Assembly: GCA_937883885.1 (NCBI GenBank)
Contig: CAKZXL010000941.1
Location: 1-5,549, forward strand
DNA length: 5,549 nucleotides
Reading direction: 5' to 3'
Source of the DNA: an uncultured Aquincola sp.
GTDB taxonomy: Bacteria; Pseudomonadota; Gammaproteobacteria; Burkholderiales; Burkholderiaceae
The notes below the pieces were generated by a model. That model was not told the DNA's origin, made no database searches, and worked only from the letters and a program-made list of their open reading frames with translations. Below are positions 1 to 5,192 of the stretch, piece after piece (the first letter of the stretch is position 1; each line of letters opens with the position of its first letter). Made by a program: the position numbers and the translations under genes.

Positions 1-930
1 CGAAGGGCCTTGCAGCGTGCTGCCGTCGCGGCGGCGGTACTGGCCCAGCCACACGTTCTCGATGCCCAGCGCGTTGTTCACCGCGTCGCGGTGGGTGTTG
101 TCGGAAAAGCAGGAGTGCTCGTCTTCCTGGTCCTGGGTGTTCAGCGCCACCTCCAGCCGTTCCCCGGCCAGCTCGCCGCGCGAGAGCGAGCCCAGGCCCA
201 CGATCATCTTGCGCACCGATTCGCGGCCGCCTGCCTCGAAGCGCGCGCGGTAGTTGCCCTTGACGCCCGGCTGCCAGGCCTTGGCCACGTAGCGCAGGTC
301 GTCGATCAGCAGCTCGGTGACCACCGTCAGGTAGCGGCGGCGGCGGTCGGCGTTGGGCTTCTTGCCGTCGACGAAATCCTCGAAGCTGCGGTCGCCGGGG
401 CCGTTGTCGTTGAAGTCCTGGCCCCACAGCAGGAACTCGATCGCATGCCAGCCGGTGGCGATGTTCTCTTCGCCGCCGCGCTCGTTCATGCGGCTCAGGT
501 AGGCCTTGGTGATGGCCACCTTCTTGTCGTTGACGATGCCGGCATTCGGCCGGTCGCGCGTGCCGTCCACGAACGATTCGTCCATCGGCCAGGCATTGAG
601 CCGGCCTTCCGGGCCCTTGTCGTCGTCGATCGGGCCGCCGTAAAAGCGGAAGGCTTCGGTCTGGCCGTACCACTCGCGCGCGGCCAGCCAGGCCTTGCGG
701 GCGGCTTCCAGGCCTTCGGCGCTGGGTTGCTTTGTCAAGGCGCCGATGGCGGACTGCAGCTCCAGCGCCGCGGCCAGGGTGTCTTCATAACCCGCGCTCA
801 CCAGCACGGCGTAGTGCCGGGCCACGGACGAGAAGTCGGCGGTGGGCGCGGCCTGGGCCCACAACGGCAATGGCCATGCGGGCACGGTGGCGGCCACGGC
901 CGCGATGCCCAGGAATCGACGCTTGTTCAT
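1..930 (-). CDS. Imelysin-family (peptidase M75 / IrpA-like) periplasmic protein, C-terminus cut by the window edge
   Basis: Reading down from the ATG at 930, the frame stays open for 310 codons to the window edge. The N-terminus (MNKRRFLGIAAVAA, then a hydrophobic stretch ending WAQA near residue 27) has a twin arginine followed by F-L, so it looks like a Tat signal for export of a folded protein. The family hallmark GxHxxE is present as G160-W-H162-A-I-E165, followed by FLLWGQD. Other typical stretches are an FRFYGGPID segment near 94-102, RLNAWPMDE near 110-118 and an HSCFSDNTH-like segment near residues 278-286. Imelysin proteins are envelope proteins linked to iron uptake or iron-regulated expression; the GxHxxE motif is proposed to bind metal, and protease activity is doubtful for many members. 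No Shine-Dalgarno precedes the ATG. A Fur-like palindrome ends 11 nt upstream. The remaining C-terminal part lies before position 1. The family call is firm; substrate and metal are unknown. Confidence 0.92.
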   Translation of the reverse strand, partial: MNKRRFLGIAAVAATVPAWPLPLWAQAAPTADFSSVARHYAVLVSAGYEDTLAAALELQSAIGALTKQPSAEGLEAARKAWLAAREWYGQTEAFRFYGGPIDDDKGPEGRLNAWPMDESFVDGTRDRPNAGIVNDKKVAITKAYLSRMNERGGEENIATGWHAIEFLLWGQDFNDNGPGDRSFEDFVDGKKPNADRRRRYLTVVTELLIDDLRYVAKAWQPGVKGNYRARFEAGGRESVRKMIVGLGSLSRGELAGERLEVALNTQDQEDEHSCFSDNTHRDAVNNALGIENVWLGQYRRRDGSTLQGPS

Positions 931-938
931 GTCGGCAT

Positions 939-968
939 GTTATGCGAACGGTTCGCATTTGCATCCAA
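939..968 (-). promoter_or_regulatory. Possible sigma-70 promoter of the imelysin gene, enclosing the palindrome
   Basis: On the minus strand TTGGAT (968-963) and CATAAC (944-939) are separated by 18 nt, a possible -35/-10 pair with the palindrome filling the spacer and overlapping the -10. A repressor bound there would block RNA polymerase. Both hexamers are imperfect. A start about 7 nt after the -10 would give a leader of only a few bases, which agrees with the lack of a Shine-Dalgarno but makes the call uncertain. Confidence 0.3.
942..958. promoter_or_regulatory. Perfect 17-bp palindrome, candidate Fur (iron-responsive repressor) operator
   Basis: ATGCGAAC-G-GTTCGCAT is a perfect inverted repeat with 8-nt arms around one central base. 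Read on the minus strand with its flank it is AATGCGAACCGTTCGCATA, which matches the classical Fur-box form AATGAGAAnnnTTCTCATT except for a symmetrical A-to-C change in each arm and one end base. It contains the 7-1-7 arrangement known for Fur sites. It lies 11 nt upstream of the imelysin start, and imelysin genes are often iron-regulated. The palindrome is observed; binding by Fur is inferred. Another dimeric regulator could bind it instead. Confidence 0.6.
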
Positions 969-972
969 GCCC

Positions 973-989
973 CGCCCGACTGCCGGGCG
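973..989. repeat. Short inverted repeat between the divergent genes
   Basis: CGCCCG (973-978) and CGGGCG (984-989) form a perfect 6-bp stem with a 5-nt loop (ACTGC). It lies between the two divergent starts, just upstream of the possible imelysin -35. No T-run follows on either strand, so it is not an obvious terminator. Such stems arise easily by chance at this GC content. Confidence 0.35.
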
Positions 990-1019
990 ATCGACAGGCG
1001 GTTGAAAGCGCCCGCTGCC

Positions 1020-1025
1020 TACAAT
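1020..1025 (+). promoter_or_regulatory. Candidate -10 element (TACAAT) for the ferredoxin-led operon
   Basis: CTACAAT is one of the few AT-rich hexamers in this interval and matches the sigma-70 -10 consensus TATAAT at five of six bases. It ends 6 nt before the ATG at 1032, so transcription would begin at or within a base or two of the start codon. No good -35 lies 16-18 nt upstream; TTGAAA at 1002-1007 is only 12 nt away. No Shine-Dalgarno is present between this element and the ATG. Confidence 0.5.
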
Positions 1026-1031
1026 CAGGGT

Positions 1032-1358
1032 ATGAACTATTACCGGCACCACATCTTCTTCTGCCTGAACAAGCGTGAAAACGGCGAAGACAGTTGTGCG
1101 CAGCATGCGGCGCAAGCCGGCTTCGACCGCTGCAAGAGCCTGGTCAAGGCCGCCGGCCTGGCCGGCCCCGGTGGTGTGCGGGTGAATAAGGCCGGCTGCC
1201 TGGACCGCTGCGCCGGTGGCCCGGTGGCCGTGGTGTACCCCGAGGGCACCTGGTACACCTTCGTGGACGAGTCCGACATCGACGAGATCGTTGAGCATCA
1301 CCTCAAGGGCGGCGAAGTGGTCGAACGCCTGGTGCTGCCGCCCAACGTCGGCCGCTGA
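1032..1358 (+). CDS. [2Fe-2S] ferredoxin, thioredoxin-like fold (Shethna type), first gene of the operon
   Basis: The protein has 108 residues, typical for this small family. The N-terminus runs into an F-F-C11 strand, then C22 after a short polar loop, and later the signature N-K-A-G-C56-L-D-R-C60-A-G-G-P, a C-x3-C pair followed by the G-P-V-A-V-V-Y-P-E-G strand. In thioredoxin-fold ferredoxins two N-terminal and two C-terminal cysteines hold the cluster, so C11, C22, C56 and C60 are the expected ligands; C34 is a further cysteine. The C-terminal IDEIVEHHLKGG helix is also family-typical. It is a soluble cytoplasmic electron carrier with no partner named by the context. The start is chosen because family homology begins at once (YYRHHIFFC) and a -10 lies just upstream. 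The hydrolase gene follows after 22 nt. Confidence 0.93.
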   Translation: MNYYRHHIFFCLNKRENGEDSCAQHAAQAGFDRCKSLVKAAGLAGPGGVRVNKAGCLDRCAGGPVAVVYPEGTWYTFVDESDIDEIVEHHLKGGEVVERLVLPPNVGR

Positions 1359-1380
1359 AACCCGCGGCCCGCAGAACAAC

Positions 1381-2001
1381 GTGAATTCCCAGACCCAGCG
1401 AGCGTCCATCGCCGGCCCGGCCGGCGTGCTGCAGTGCGCCATCGACGAGCCGGCCGAGGCGGTGCGCGGCGTGATGGTGGTGTGCCACCCGCACCCGCTG
1501 CATGGCGGCACCATGGACAACAAGGTGGTGCAGACGGTGGCCCGCGCCGGCCTGCAGCAGGGCCTGCGCACCGTGCGCTTCAACTTCCGCGGCATTGGCG
1601 AATCGGCCGGCGCCTGGGACAACGGCCAGGGCGAGGTGGACGACGCGCTGGCCGTCATCAACGCCTACCGCGACGCGGCGCTGCCGCTGTGGGTGGCGGG
1701 CTTTTCCTTCGGCGGCTACGTGGCCTCGCAGGCCGGCGCCCGGCTGGCCACGCAGGGCGCGCCGGCTACCGGCCTGGTGCTGGTGGGCCCGGCCACACGG
1801 AACTTCGAGGTGGCCGCCGTGCCCGAAGGCACCTTGGTGATCCACGGCGAGGCCGACGACGTGGTGCCGCTGCAGGCCACGCTGGACTGGGCCCGCCCGC
1901 AGTCGCTGCCCGTGGTGGTGGTGCCGGGTGTGGGCCACTTCTTCCATGGGCAGTTGCCCTTGCTCAAGTCGTTGGTGGTGCGGCACCTGCTGGCCGCCTG
2001 A
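1381..2001 (+). CDS. Small alpha/beta hydrolase, COG2945-like, GTG start
   Basis: The protein has 206 residues and a full alpha/beta-hydrolase core without a large lid. The early H36-P-H-P-L-H-G-G-T-M-D-N-K segment, forming the oxyanion region, and the F-N-F-R-G-I-G-E-S segment (67-75) are characteristic of this subfamily. The nucleophile elbow is G107-F-S109-F-G-G, the likely acid is D159 in HGEADDVVP, and the likely base is H186 in GVGHFFHG. No signal peptide is visible, so it should be cytoplasmic. The natural substrate is unknown; an ester or thioester is expected from the fold. GTG at 1381 is chosen because it is the only start between the ferredoxin stop and the conserved GPAG-V-L-Q segment; no clear Shine-Dalgarno precedes it. 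It lies 22 nt after the ferredoxin and 39 nt before dacA. Confidence 0.9.
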   Translation: MNSQTQRASIAGPAGVLQCAIDEPAEAVRGVMVVCHPHPLHGGTMDNKVVQTVARAGLQQGLRTVRFNFRGIGESAGAWDNGQGEVDDALAVINAYRDAALPLWVAGFSFGGYVASQAGARLATQGAPATGLVLVGPATRNFEVAAVPEGTLVIHGEADDVVPLQATLDWARPQSLPVVVVPGVGHFFHGQLPLLKSLVVRHLLAA

Positions 2002-2016
2002 CGTTTGCCGACGACG

Positions 2017-2038
2017 CTTTTCCTTCCTTTCGCTCTCC
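2017..2038 (+). promoter_or_regulatory. Polypyrimidine leader before dacA
   Basis: Twenty-one of 22 bases are C or T (only 2032 is G), directly before the dacA ATG at 2041 and in place of a Shine-Dalgarno. Pyrimidine-rich leaders can recruit ribosomal protein S1, so this may support initiation. The tract is observed; the role is inferred. Confidence 0.35.
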
Positions 2039-2040
2039 GA

Positions 2041-3189
2041 ATGAAAAAACTGTTTGCCTTCGTGCTGGCTGCGGCCTGCACCGTTTCATCCTGGGCCCAG
2101 GCGCCCCAGCCGCCCGAGCTGGCCGCCCGCCACTACATCCTGCTCGACCTCAGCAGCAACCAGGTGCTGGCCGAGCGTGATGCCGACACGGCCACCGACC
2201 CCGCTTCGCTGACCAAGCTGATGACCGCCTACGTGGTGTTCACCGCGCTGCGCGAGAAGAAGCTGACGCTGGAGCAGACGCTGCCGGTGAGCAAGCGCGC
2301 CTGGGACGAGCGCAAGGGCGACCCCTCGCTGATGTTCATCGACACCACGATGACGCCCAAGGTCGACGAACTGCTGCGCGGCATGATCATCCAGTCGGGC
2401 AACGACGCCTCCGTGGCGCTGGCCGAAGGCGTGGCCGGCTCGGTGGATGCCTTCGTGGGCATGATGAACCGCCAGGCCCAGGCCTGGGGCCTGAAGAACA
2501 CCAGCTTCAAGAACGTGACCGGCATGACCGAAGCCGGCCACCGCACCAGCGCCCGCGACATCTCGGTGGTGGCCTCGCACGTCATCCGCGACTTTCCCGA
2601 GTACTACCCGTACTACTCGGTGCGCAGCTACACCTTCAACAAGATCAAGCAGGACAACCGCAACCTGCTGCTGGGCCGCGACCCCAGCGTCGACGGCATG
2701 AAGACCGGCTACACCGACGCCGCAGGCTACTGCCTGGTGGCCAGCGCCCAGCGCGACATGCCCAACGGCAAGCGCCGCCTGCTGAGCGTGGTGATGGGCA
2801 CCGGCTCCAAGGAAGCCCGCGCCACCGAAAGCCAGAAGCTGCTGAACTGGGGCTACAGCGCCTGGGATTCGGTGCGCCTGTTCGAAGAAGGCAAGCCCAT
2901 CGCCACGCCCGAGGTGTGGAAGGGCACCCAGCGTGAAGCCAAGCTGGGTGCGGCCGGCGCCGTGTACGTGACGCTGCCGCGCGGCGAAGGCGACAAGCTG
3001 CAGACCAAGGTCGAGCGCACCGACCCGCTGGTGGCCCCGCTGACCAAGAACCAGCGCGTGGGCACGCTGAAGGTGAGCACCGCCGCCGGTGCGCCGCTGG
3101 CCGAAGTGCCGCTGGTGGTGCTGGAGCCGGTGGAACAGGCCGGCCTGCTGGGCCGCGCCTGGGACGCCATCCGCCTCTGGATCAAGTAA
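2041..3189 (+). CDS. dacA: D-alanyl-D-alanine carboxypeptidase, PBP5/DacA family, secreted and membrane-tethered
   Basis: The enzyme removes the terminal D-Ala from peptidoglycan pentapeptides in the periplasm, limiting cross-linking. The protein has 382 residues. A Sec signal (MKKLFAFVLAAACTV) ends near W18-A-Q. The three penicillin-binding motifs are S56-L-T-K59 (acylated serine and general base), S119-G-N121, and K221-T-G223 within SVDGMKTGYT. The family segment N158-V-T-G-M-T-E-A-G-H leads to TSARD. Residues about 278-366 form the PBP5 C-terminal beta domain, and the last 16 or so (GLLGRAWDAIRLWIK) form an amphipathic helix like the one that anchors PBP5 to the inner membrane. ATG 2041 is preferred over an in-frame TTG at 2005 because it starts exactly at the positively charged end of the signal peptide. 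All catalytic residues are intact. The paralogue name (dacA versus dacC) cannot be settled from this window. Confidence 0.95.
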   Translation: MKKLFAFVLAAACTVSSWAQAPQPPELAARHYILLDLSSNQVLAERDADTATDPASLTKLMTAYVVFTALREKKLTLEQTLPVSKRAWDERKGDPSLMFIDTTMTPKVDELLRGMIIQSGNDASVALAEGVAGSVDAFVGMMNRQAQAWGLKNTSFKNVTGMTEAGHRTSARDISVVASHVIRDFPEYYPYYSVRSYTFNKIKQDNRNLLLGRDPSVDGMKTGYTDAAGYCLVASAQRDMPNGKRRLLSVVMGTGSKEARATESQKLLNWGYSAWDSVRLFEEGKPIATPEVWKGTQREAKLGAAGAVYVTLPRGEGDKLQTKVERTDPLVAPLTKNQRVGTLKVSTAAGAPLAEVPLVVLEPVEQAGLLGRAWDAIRLWIK

Positions 3190-3211
3190 GGTCCCGTCCT
3201 GAAGTTGCCGC

Positions 3212-3217
3212 GGAGAA
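3212..3217 (+). promoter_or_regulatory. Ribosome binding site of the D-amino-acid aminotransferase gene
   Basis: GGAGAA lies 4 nt before the ATG at 3222. It is the only clear Shine-Dalgarno among the five operon genes and fixes the start. No promoter is visible in the 32-nt gap after dacA, so translation from a shared mRNA is likely. Confidence 0.65.
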
Positions 3218-3221
3218 AGCC

Positions 3222-4097
3222 ATGATCGCGCTGCCCGAAAGCCTGTGTTACCTCAACGGCGAGTACACGCGCCTGTGTGATGCCAAGGTGTCGGTGCTCG
3301 ACCGCGGCTTCATCTTCGGCGACGGCGTGTACGAGGCGATTCCCGTCTACGGCGGGCGCCTGTTCCGCTTCGGCGAGCACATCGCCCGCCTGGGCCGCAG
3401 CCTGGCCAAGCTGCGCATTCCCAACCCGATGGACGAGGCGCGCTGGCTGGCCGTGGCGCGCCGCCTGGTGCAGGACCATCCGGCGCCGGTGCAGCTGCTG
3501 TACATCCAGGTCACACGCGGCGTGGCGCTGCGCGACCACGTGGTGCCGGCCGAGCCGGTGCCCACGGTGTTCATGATGACCAACGAGTTGAAGCAGGCCA
3601 GCGCCGAGGCCCGCCACCAGGGCGTGGCCTGCATCACCGCGCGCGACTTCCGCTGGGAGCGCGGCGACATCAAGAGCACCTCGCTGCTGGGCAGCGTGCT
3701 GGCGCGCATGGTGTCGTCCGACCAGGGCGCCACCGAGACCATCCTGTTCCGCGACGGCTGGCTGACCGAGGCCAGCAGCAGCAACGTCTGGATCGTGCAG
3801 GAAGGGGCGCTGCTGGGCCCGCCCAAGAGCGAGCACCTGCTCGAAGGCATCCGCTACGAGCTGCTGCGCGAGCTGTGCGAAGAGTGCGGCATCGCCTACA
3901 ACCTGCGCCCGATCGCCGAGGCCGAGGTGCTGGCGGCCGACGAGGTGCTGCTCAGCTCGGCCACCAAGGAGGTGCTGCCGGTCACCCGCATCGACGGCGC
4001 CGAGGTGGGCCACGGCGCGCTGCGCGGCAAGCCGGGCCCGGTGTATGCGCGCCTCTATGAGGCGTACCAGAACGCCAAGCAGCTGCAGTCCGTCTAG
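3222..4097 (+). CDS. dat: D-amino-acid (D-alanine) aminotransferase, PLP fold type IV
   Basis: The 291-residue protein is a class IV aminotransferase. Every key residue known for Bacillus D-amino-acid transaminase appears here at a constant shift of +6: Y37 in FGDGVYE (Y31), R104 and H106 in TRGVALRDH (R98 and H100, the D-substrate carboxylate trap), the PLP lysine K151 in RGDIKSTSLL (K145), and E183 in LTEASSSN (E177, contacts the PLP ring nitrogen). The R-x-H pair argues for D-amino-acid transamination (D-Ala plus 2-oxoglutarate to pyruvate plus D-Glu) over the branched-chain or aminodeoxychorismate lyase members of the class. No signal peptide is present, so it acts in the cytoplasm. It follows dacA by 32 nt, which suggests a link to D-alanine released from the wall. 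Substrate range is inferred from residues. Confidence 0.9.
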   Translation: MIALPESLCYLNGEYTRLCDAKVSVLDRGFIFGDGVYEAIPVYGGRLFRFGEHIARLGRSLAKLRIPNPMDEARWLAVARRLVQDHPAPVQLLYIQVTRGVALRDHVVPAEPVPTVFMMTNELKQASAEARHQGVACITARDFRWERGDIKSTSLLGSVLARMVSSDQGATETILFRDGWLTEASSSNVWIVQEGALLGPPKSEHLLEGIRYELLRELCEECGIAYNLRPIAEAEVLAADEVLLSSATKEVLPVTRIDGAEVGHGALRGKPGPVYARLYEAYQNAKQLQSV

Positions 4098-4106
4098 GCG
4101 CAGCGC

Positions 4107-4133
4107 GGCGCGCGGTTTGAATCCGCCCGCGCC
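4107..4133 (+). repeat. GC-rich hairpin just before the DUF493 start
   Basis: GGCGCGCGG (4107-4115) can pair with CCG (4123-4125) and CGCGCC (4128-4133), leaving a 7-nt loop (TTTGAAT) and a 2-nt CC bulge. It ends 6 nt before the first DUF493 ATG. No U-run follows, so a classical terminator is unlikely; it could limit translation or stabilise upstream mRNA. Confidence 0.4.
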
Positions 4134-4139
4134 GCCCCC

Positions 4140-4442
4140 ATGTTCCACAGCATGAGCACCGTCACCATGCAGCCCATCCCGCCCGAGCAATCGCTGATCG
4201 AATACCCCAGCGCCTTCCCGATCAAGGTGATGGGCGAAAACGTGGACGGCTTCGTGCACGCGGTCACCCAGGTGGCCGAGCAGTTCGACCCCGGCTTCGA
4301 CGCCAGCACCGTGGAACTGCGGCCCAGCAAGGGCGGCAAGTACCTGGGCGTCACCATCACCGTCACCGCCACCAGCCGCGAGCAGCTCGACGAGCTCTAT
4401 CGCACGCTGACCACGCACCCGATGGTCAAGGTGGTGTTGTGA
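4140..4442 (+). CDS. ybeD: DUF493 / YbeD-family protein
   Basis: The conserved core SLIEYPSAFPIKVMGENVDGF (residues 18-38), together with the central SKGGKYLGVTITVTATS strand and the C-terminal [14 protein letters not shown], identify this as DUF493 (E. coli YbeD, about 87 residues, an ACT-like regulatory fold). The biochemical role is not established in the family. Three in-frame ATGs are possible: 4140 (100 residues), 4152 (96) and 4167 (91). None has a clear Shine-Dalgarno, and the conserved part begins only after all three. The shorter forms fit the family length better and avoid the hairpin, so the true start may be 4152 or 4167. The position between dacA/dat and lipB matches the dacA-ybeD-lipB order of E. 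coli. Its last 17 bases overlap the opposing Sel1 gene. Confidence 0.9.
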   Translation: MFHSMSTVTMQPIPPEQSLIEYPSAFPIKVMGENVDGFVHAVTQVAEQFDPGFDASTVELRPSKGGKYLGVTITVTATSREQLDELYRTLTTHPMVKVVL

Positions 4443-5151
4443 CCGGCGGCGGCGTCGCCGGGGTCGCGCCTTGCAGCCGCGCGTCGATCTCGCGCAGCTT
4501 GGCCGGCGCCACTTCGTCGCCGCTGGCCGCTGCCGCGGCGTACCAGTAACGCGCCAGCCGCAGATCGTGCGCCACGCCCACGCCCGATTCGTACATCGAC
4601 GCGAGGATGTACTGCGCTCCCACGTCGCCGCCCTTGGCCGCTTCGCGGTACCAGTGCGCGGCCGCCGGCATGTCCTGCGCGGCGCCACGGCCCAGGTAGT
4701 ACGCGGTGGCAATCTCCACCTGCCCCTGCACGCTGCCCTGTTCGGCCGCCCGCAGGTACCAGCGGCTGGCCTCGCCGAGGTCGCGCCGGCCGGCGTCGCC
4801 GGTTTCGTACAGCCGCGCCACGCCATAGGTGGCGGTGACGAAGCCGTGCTCGGCCGCGCGCTGCATCAGCCGCAGCGCCTCGCCGTTGCTGGCGCCGGGC
4901 AGCTCGCGCTTCAGGTGCATCACCGCCAGGTTGTAGTCGGCGGCCGGCAGGCCGGCGCGGGCCAGGCCCTCGAAGGCCTCGCGCGCCTGCAGCAGCCGGC
5001 CCTGGTCGTGGTCCACCACCGCCGCCTCCAGGCGCGCCTGCAAGGCTTCCTTCTGCGCAGGCGTCAGCGCCGGCTCAGCGGCGCCGGCCGCGGTGGCCGC
5101 CAGCACTGCCAGGGCGCCCAGCAGGCGGTGGATCGGGGGACGGAAGGGCAT
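4426..5151 (-). CDS. Secreted Sel1-repeat (TPR-like) protein
   Basis: The protein has 241 residues. Residues 1-25 are a signal peptide ([20 protein letters not shown], cleavage near GAA-EP), so it should be periplasmic. After a helical segment (30-66) come Sel1-type repeats at about 67-103 (degenerate), 104-139, 140-175 and 176-211, with repeated signatures such as [22 protein letters not shown] and [14 protein letters not shown] proline/threonine-rich tail ends it. Sel1 proteins are usually scaffolds for protein-protein contacts; the partner here is unknown. The start at 5151 is chosen over the in-frame ATG at 5184 because an AGGAG sits 6 nt upstream and the signal peptide begins there. It converges on DUF493 (17-bp overlap) and diverges from lipB (41 nt between starts), so it is not part of the plus-strand operon. 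Confidence 0.9.
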   Translation of the reverse strand: MPFRPPIHRLLGALAVLAATAAGAAEPALTPAQKEALQARLEAAVVDHDQGRLLQAREAFEGLARAGLPAADYNLAVMHLKRELPGASNGEALRLMQRAAEHGFVTATYGVARLYETGDAGRRDLGEASRWYLRAAEQGSVQGQVEIATAYYLGRGAAQDMPAAAHWYREAAKGGDVGAQYILASMYESGVGVAHDLRLARYWYAAAAASGDEVAPAKLREIDARLQGATPATPPPVTTPP

Positions 5152-5157
5152 GCGTTT

Positions 5158-5162
5158 CTCCT
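5158..5162 (-). promoter_or_regulatory. Ribosome binding site of the Sel1-repeat gene
   Basis: AGGAG on the minus strand ends 6 nt before the ATG at 5151. It decides the start against the upstream in-frame ATG at 5184. Confidence 0.7.
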
Positions 5163-5165
5163 GCT

Positions 5166-5181
5166 GCCGGCGTGGGCCGGC
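5166..5181. repeat. Inverted repeat in the Sel1/lipB divergent gap
   Basis: GCCGGC (5166-5171) and GCCGGC (5176-5181) are separated by GTGG. Each half is itself palindromic, so the pair is both a direct and an inverted repeat and can form a 6-bp stem with a 4-nt loop. It lies in the 41-nt gap between the two starts. It could be an operator or mRNA hairpin, or chance at this GC content. Confidence 0.35.
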
Positions 5182-5192
5182 CATTGCGCACC

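Noticed and set aside
10..1005. A 331-codon open frame on the plus strand
   Set aside because: It is antisense to the imelysin gene, whose frame carries the GxHxxE motif and a signal peptide. The plus-strand product is low-complexity Ala/Val/Gly/Arg without any family signature.
1002..1025. A full sigma-70 promoter made of TTGAAA and TACAAT
   Set aside because: The spacing is only 12 nt, well below the 16-18 nt needed, so only the -10 part is kept.
927..1986. Long minus-strand frames opposite the ferredoxin and hydrolase
   Set aside because: Products are His/Arg/Gly-rich and lack domains, while the plus strand carries complete cysteine motifs and a complete catalytic triad.
4107..4133. Rho-independent terminator after the aminotransferase gene
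   Set aside because: The hairpin is strong but is followed by GCCGCCCCC, not a T-run, and the next operon gene starts within a few bases.
2853..4826. A 657-codon open frame on the minus strand
   Set aside because: It lies antisense to the 3' end of dacA and all of dat and DUF493, and is out of frame with the Sel1 gene it also overlaps. It is rich in Arg, Ala, Gly and His with no recognisable domain, as expected for a shadow frame in GC-rich DNA.
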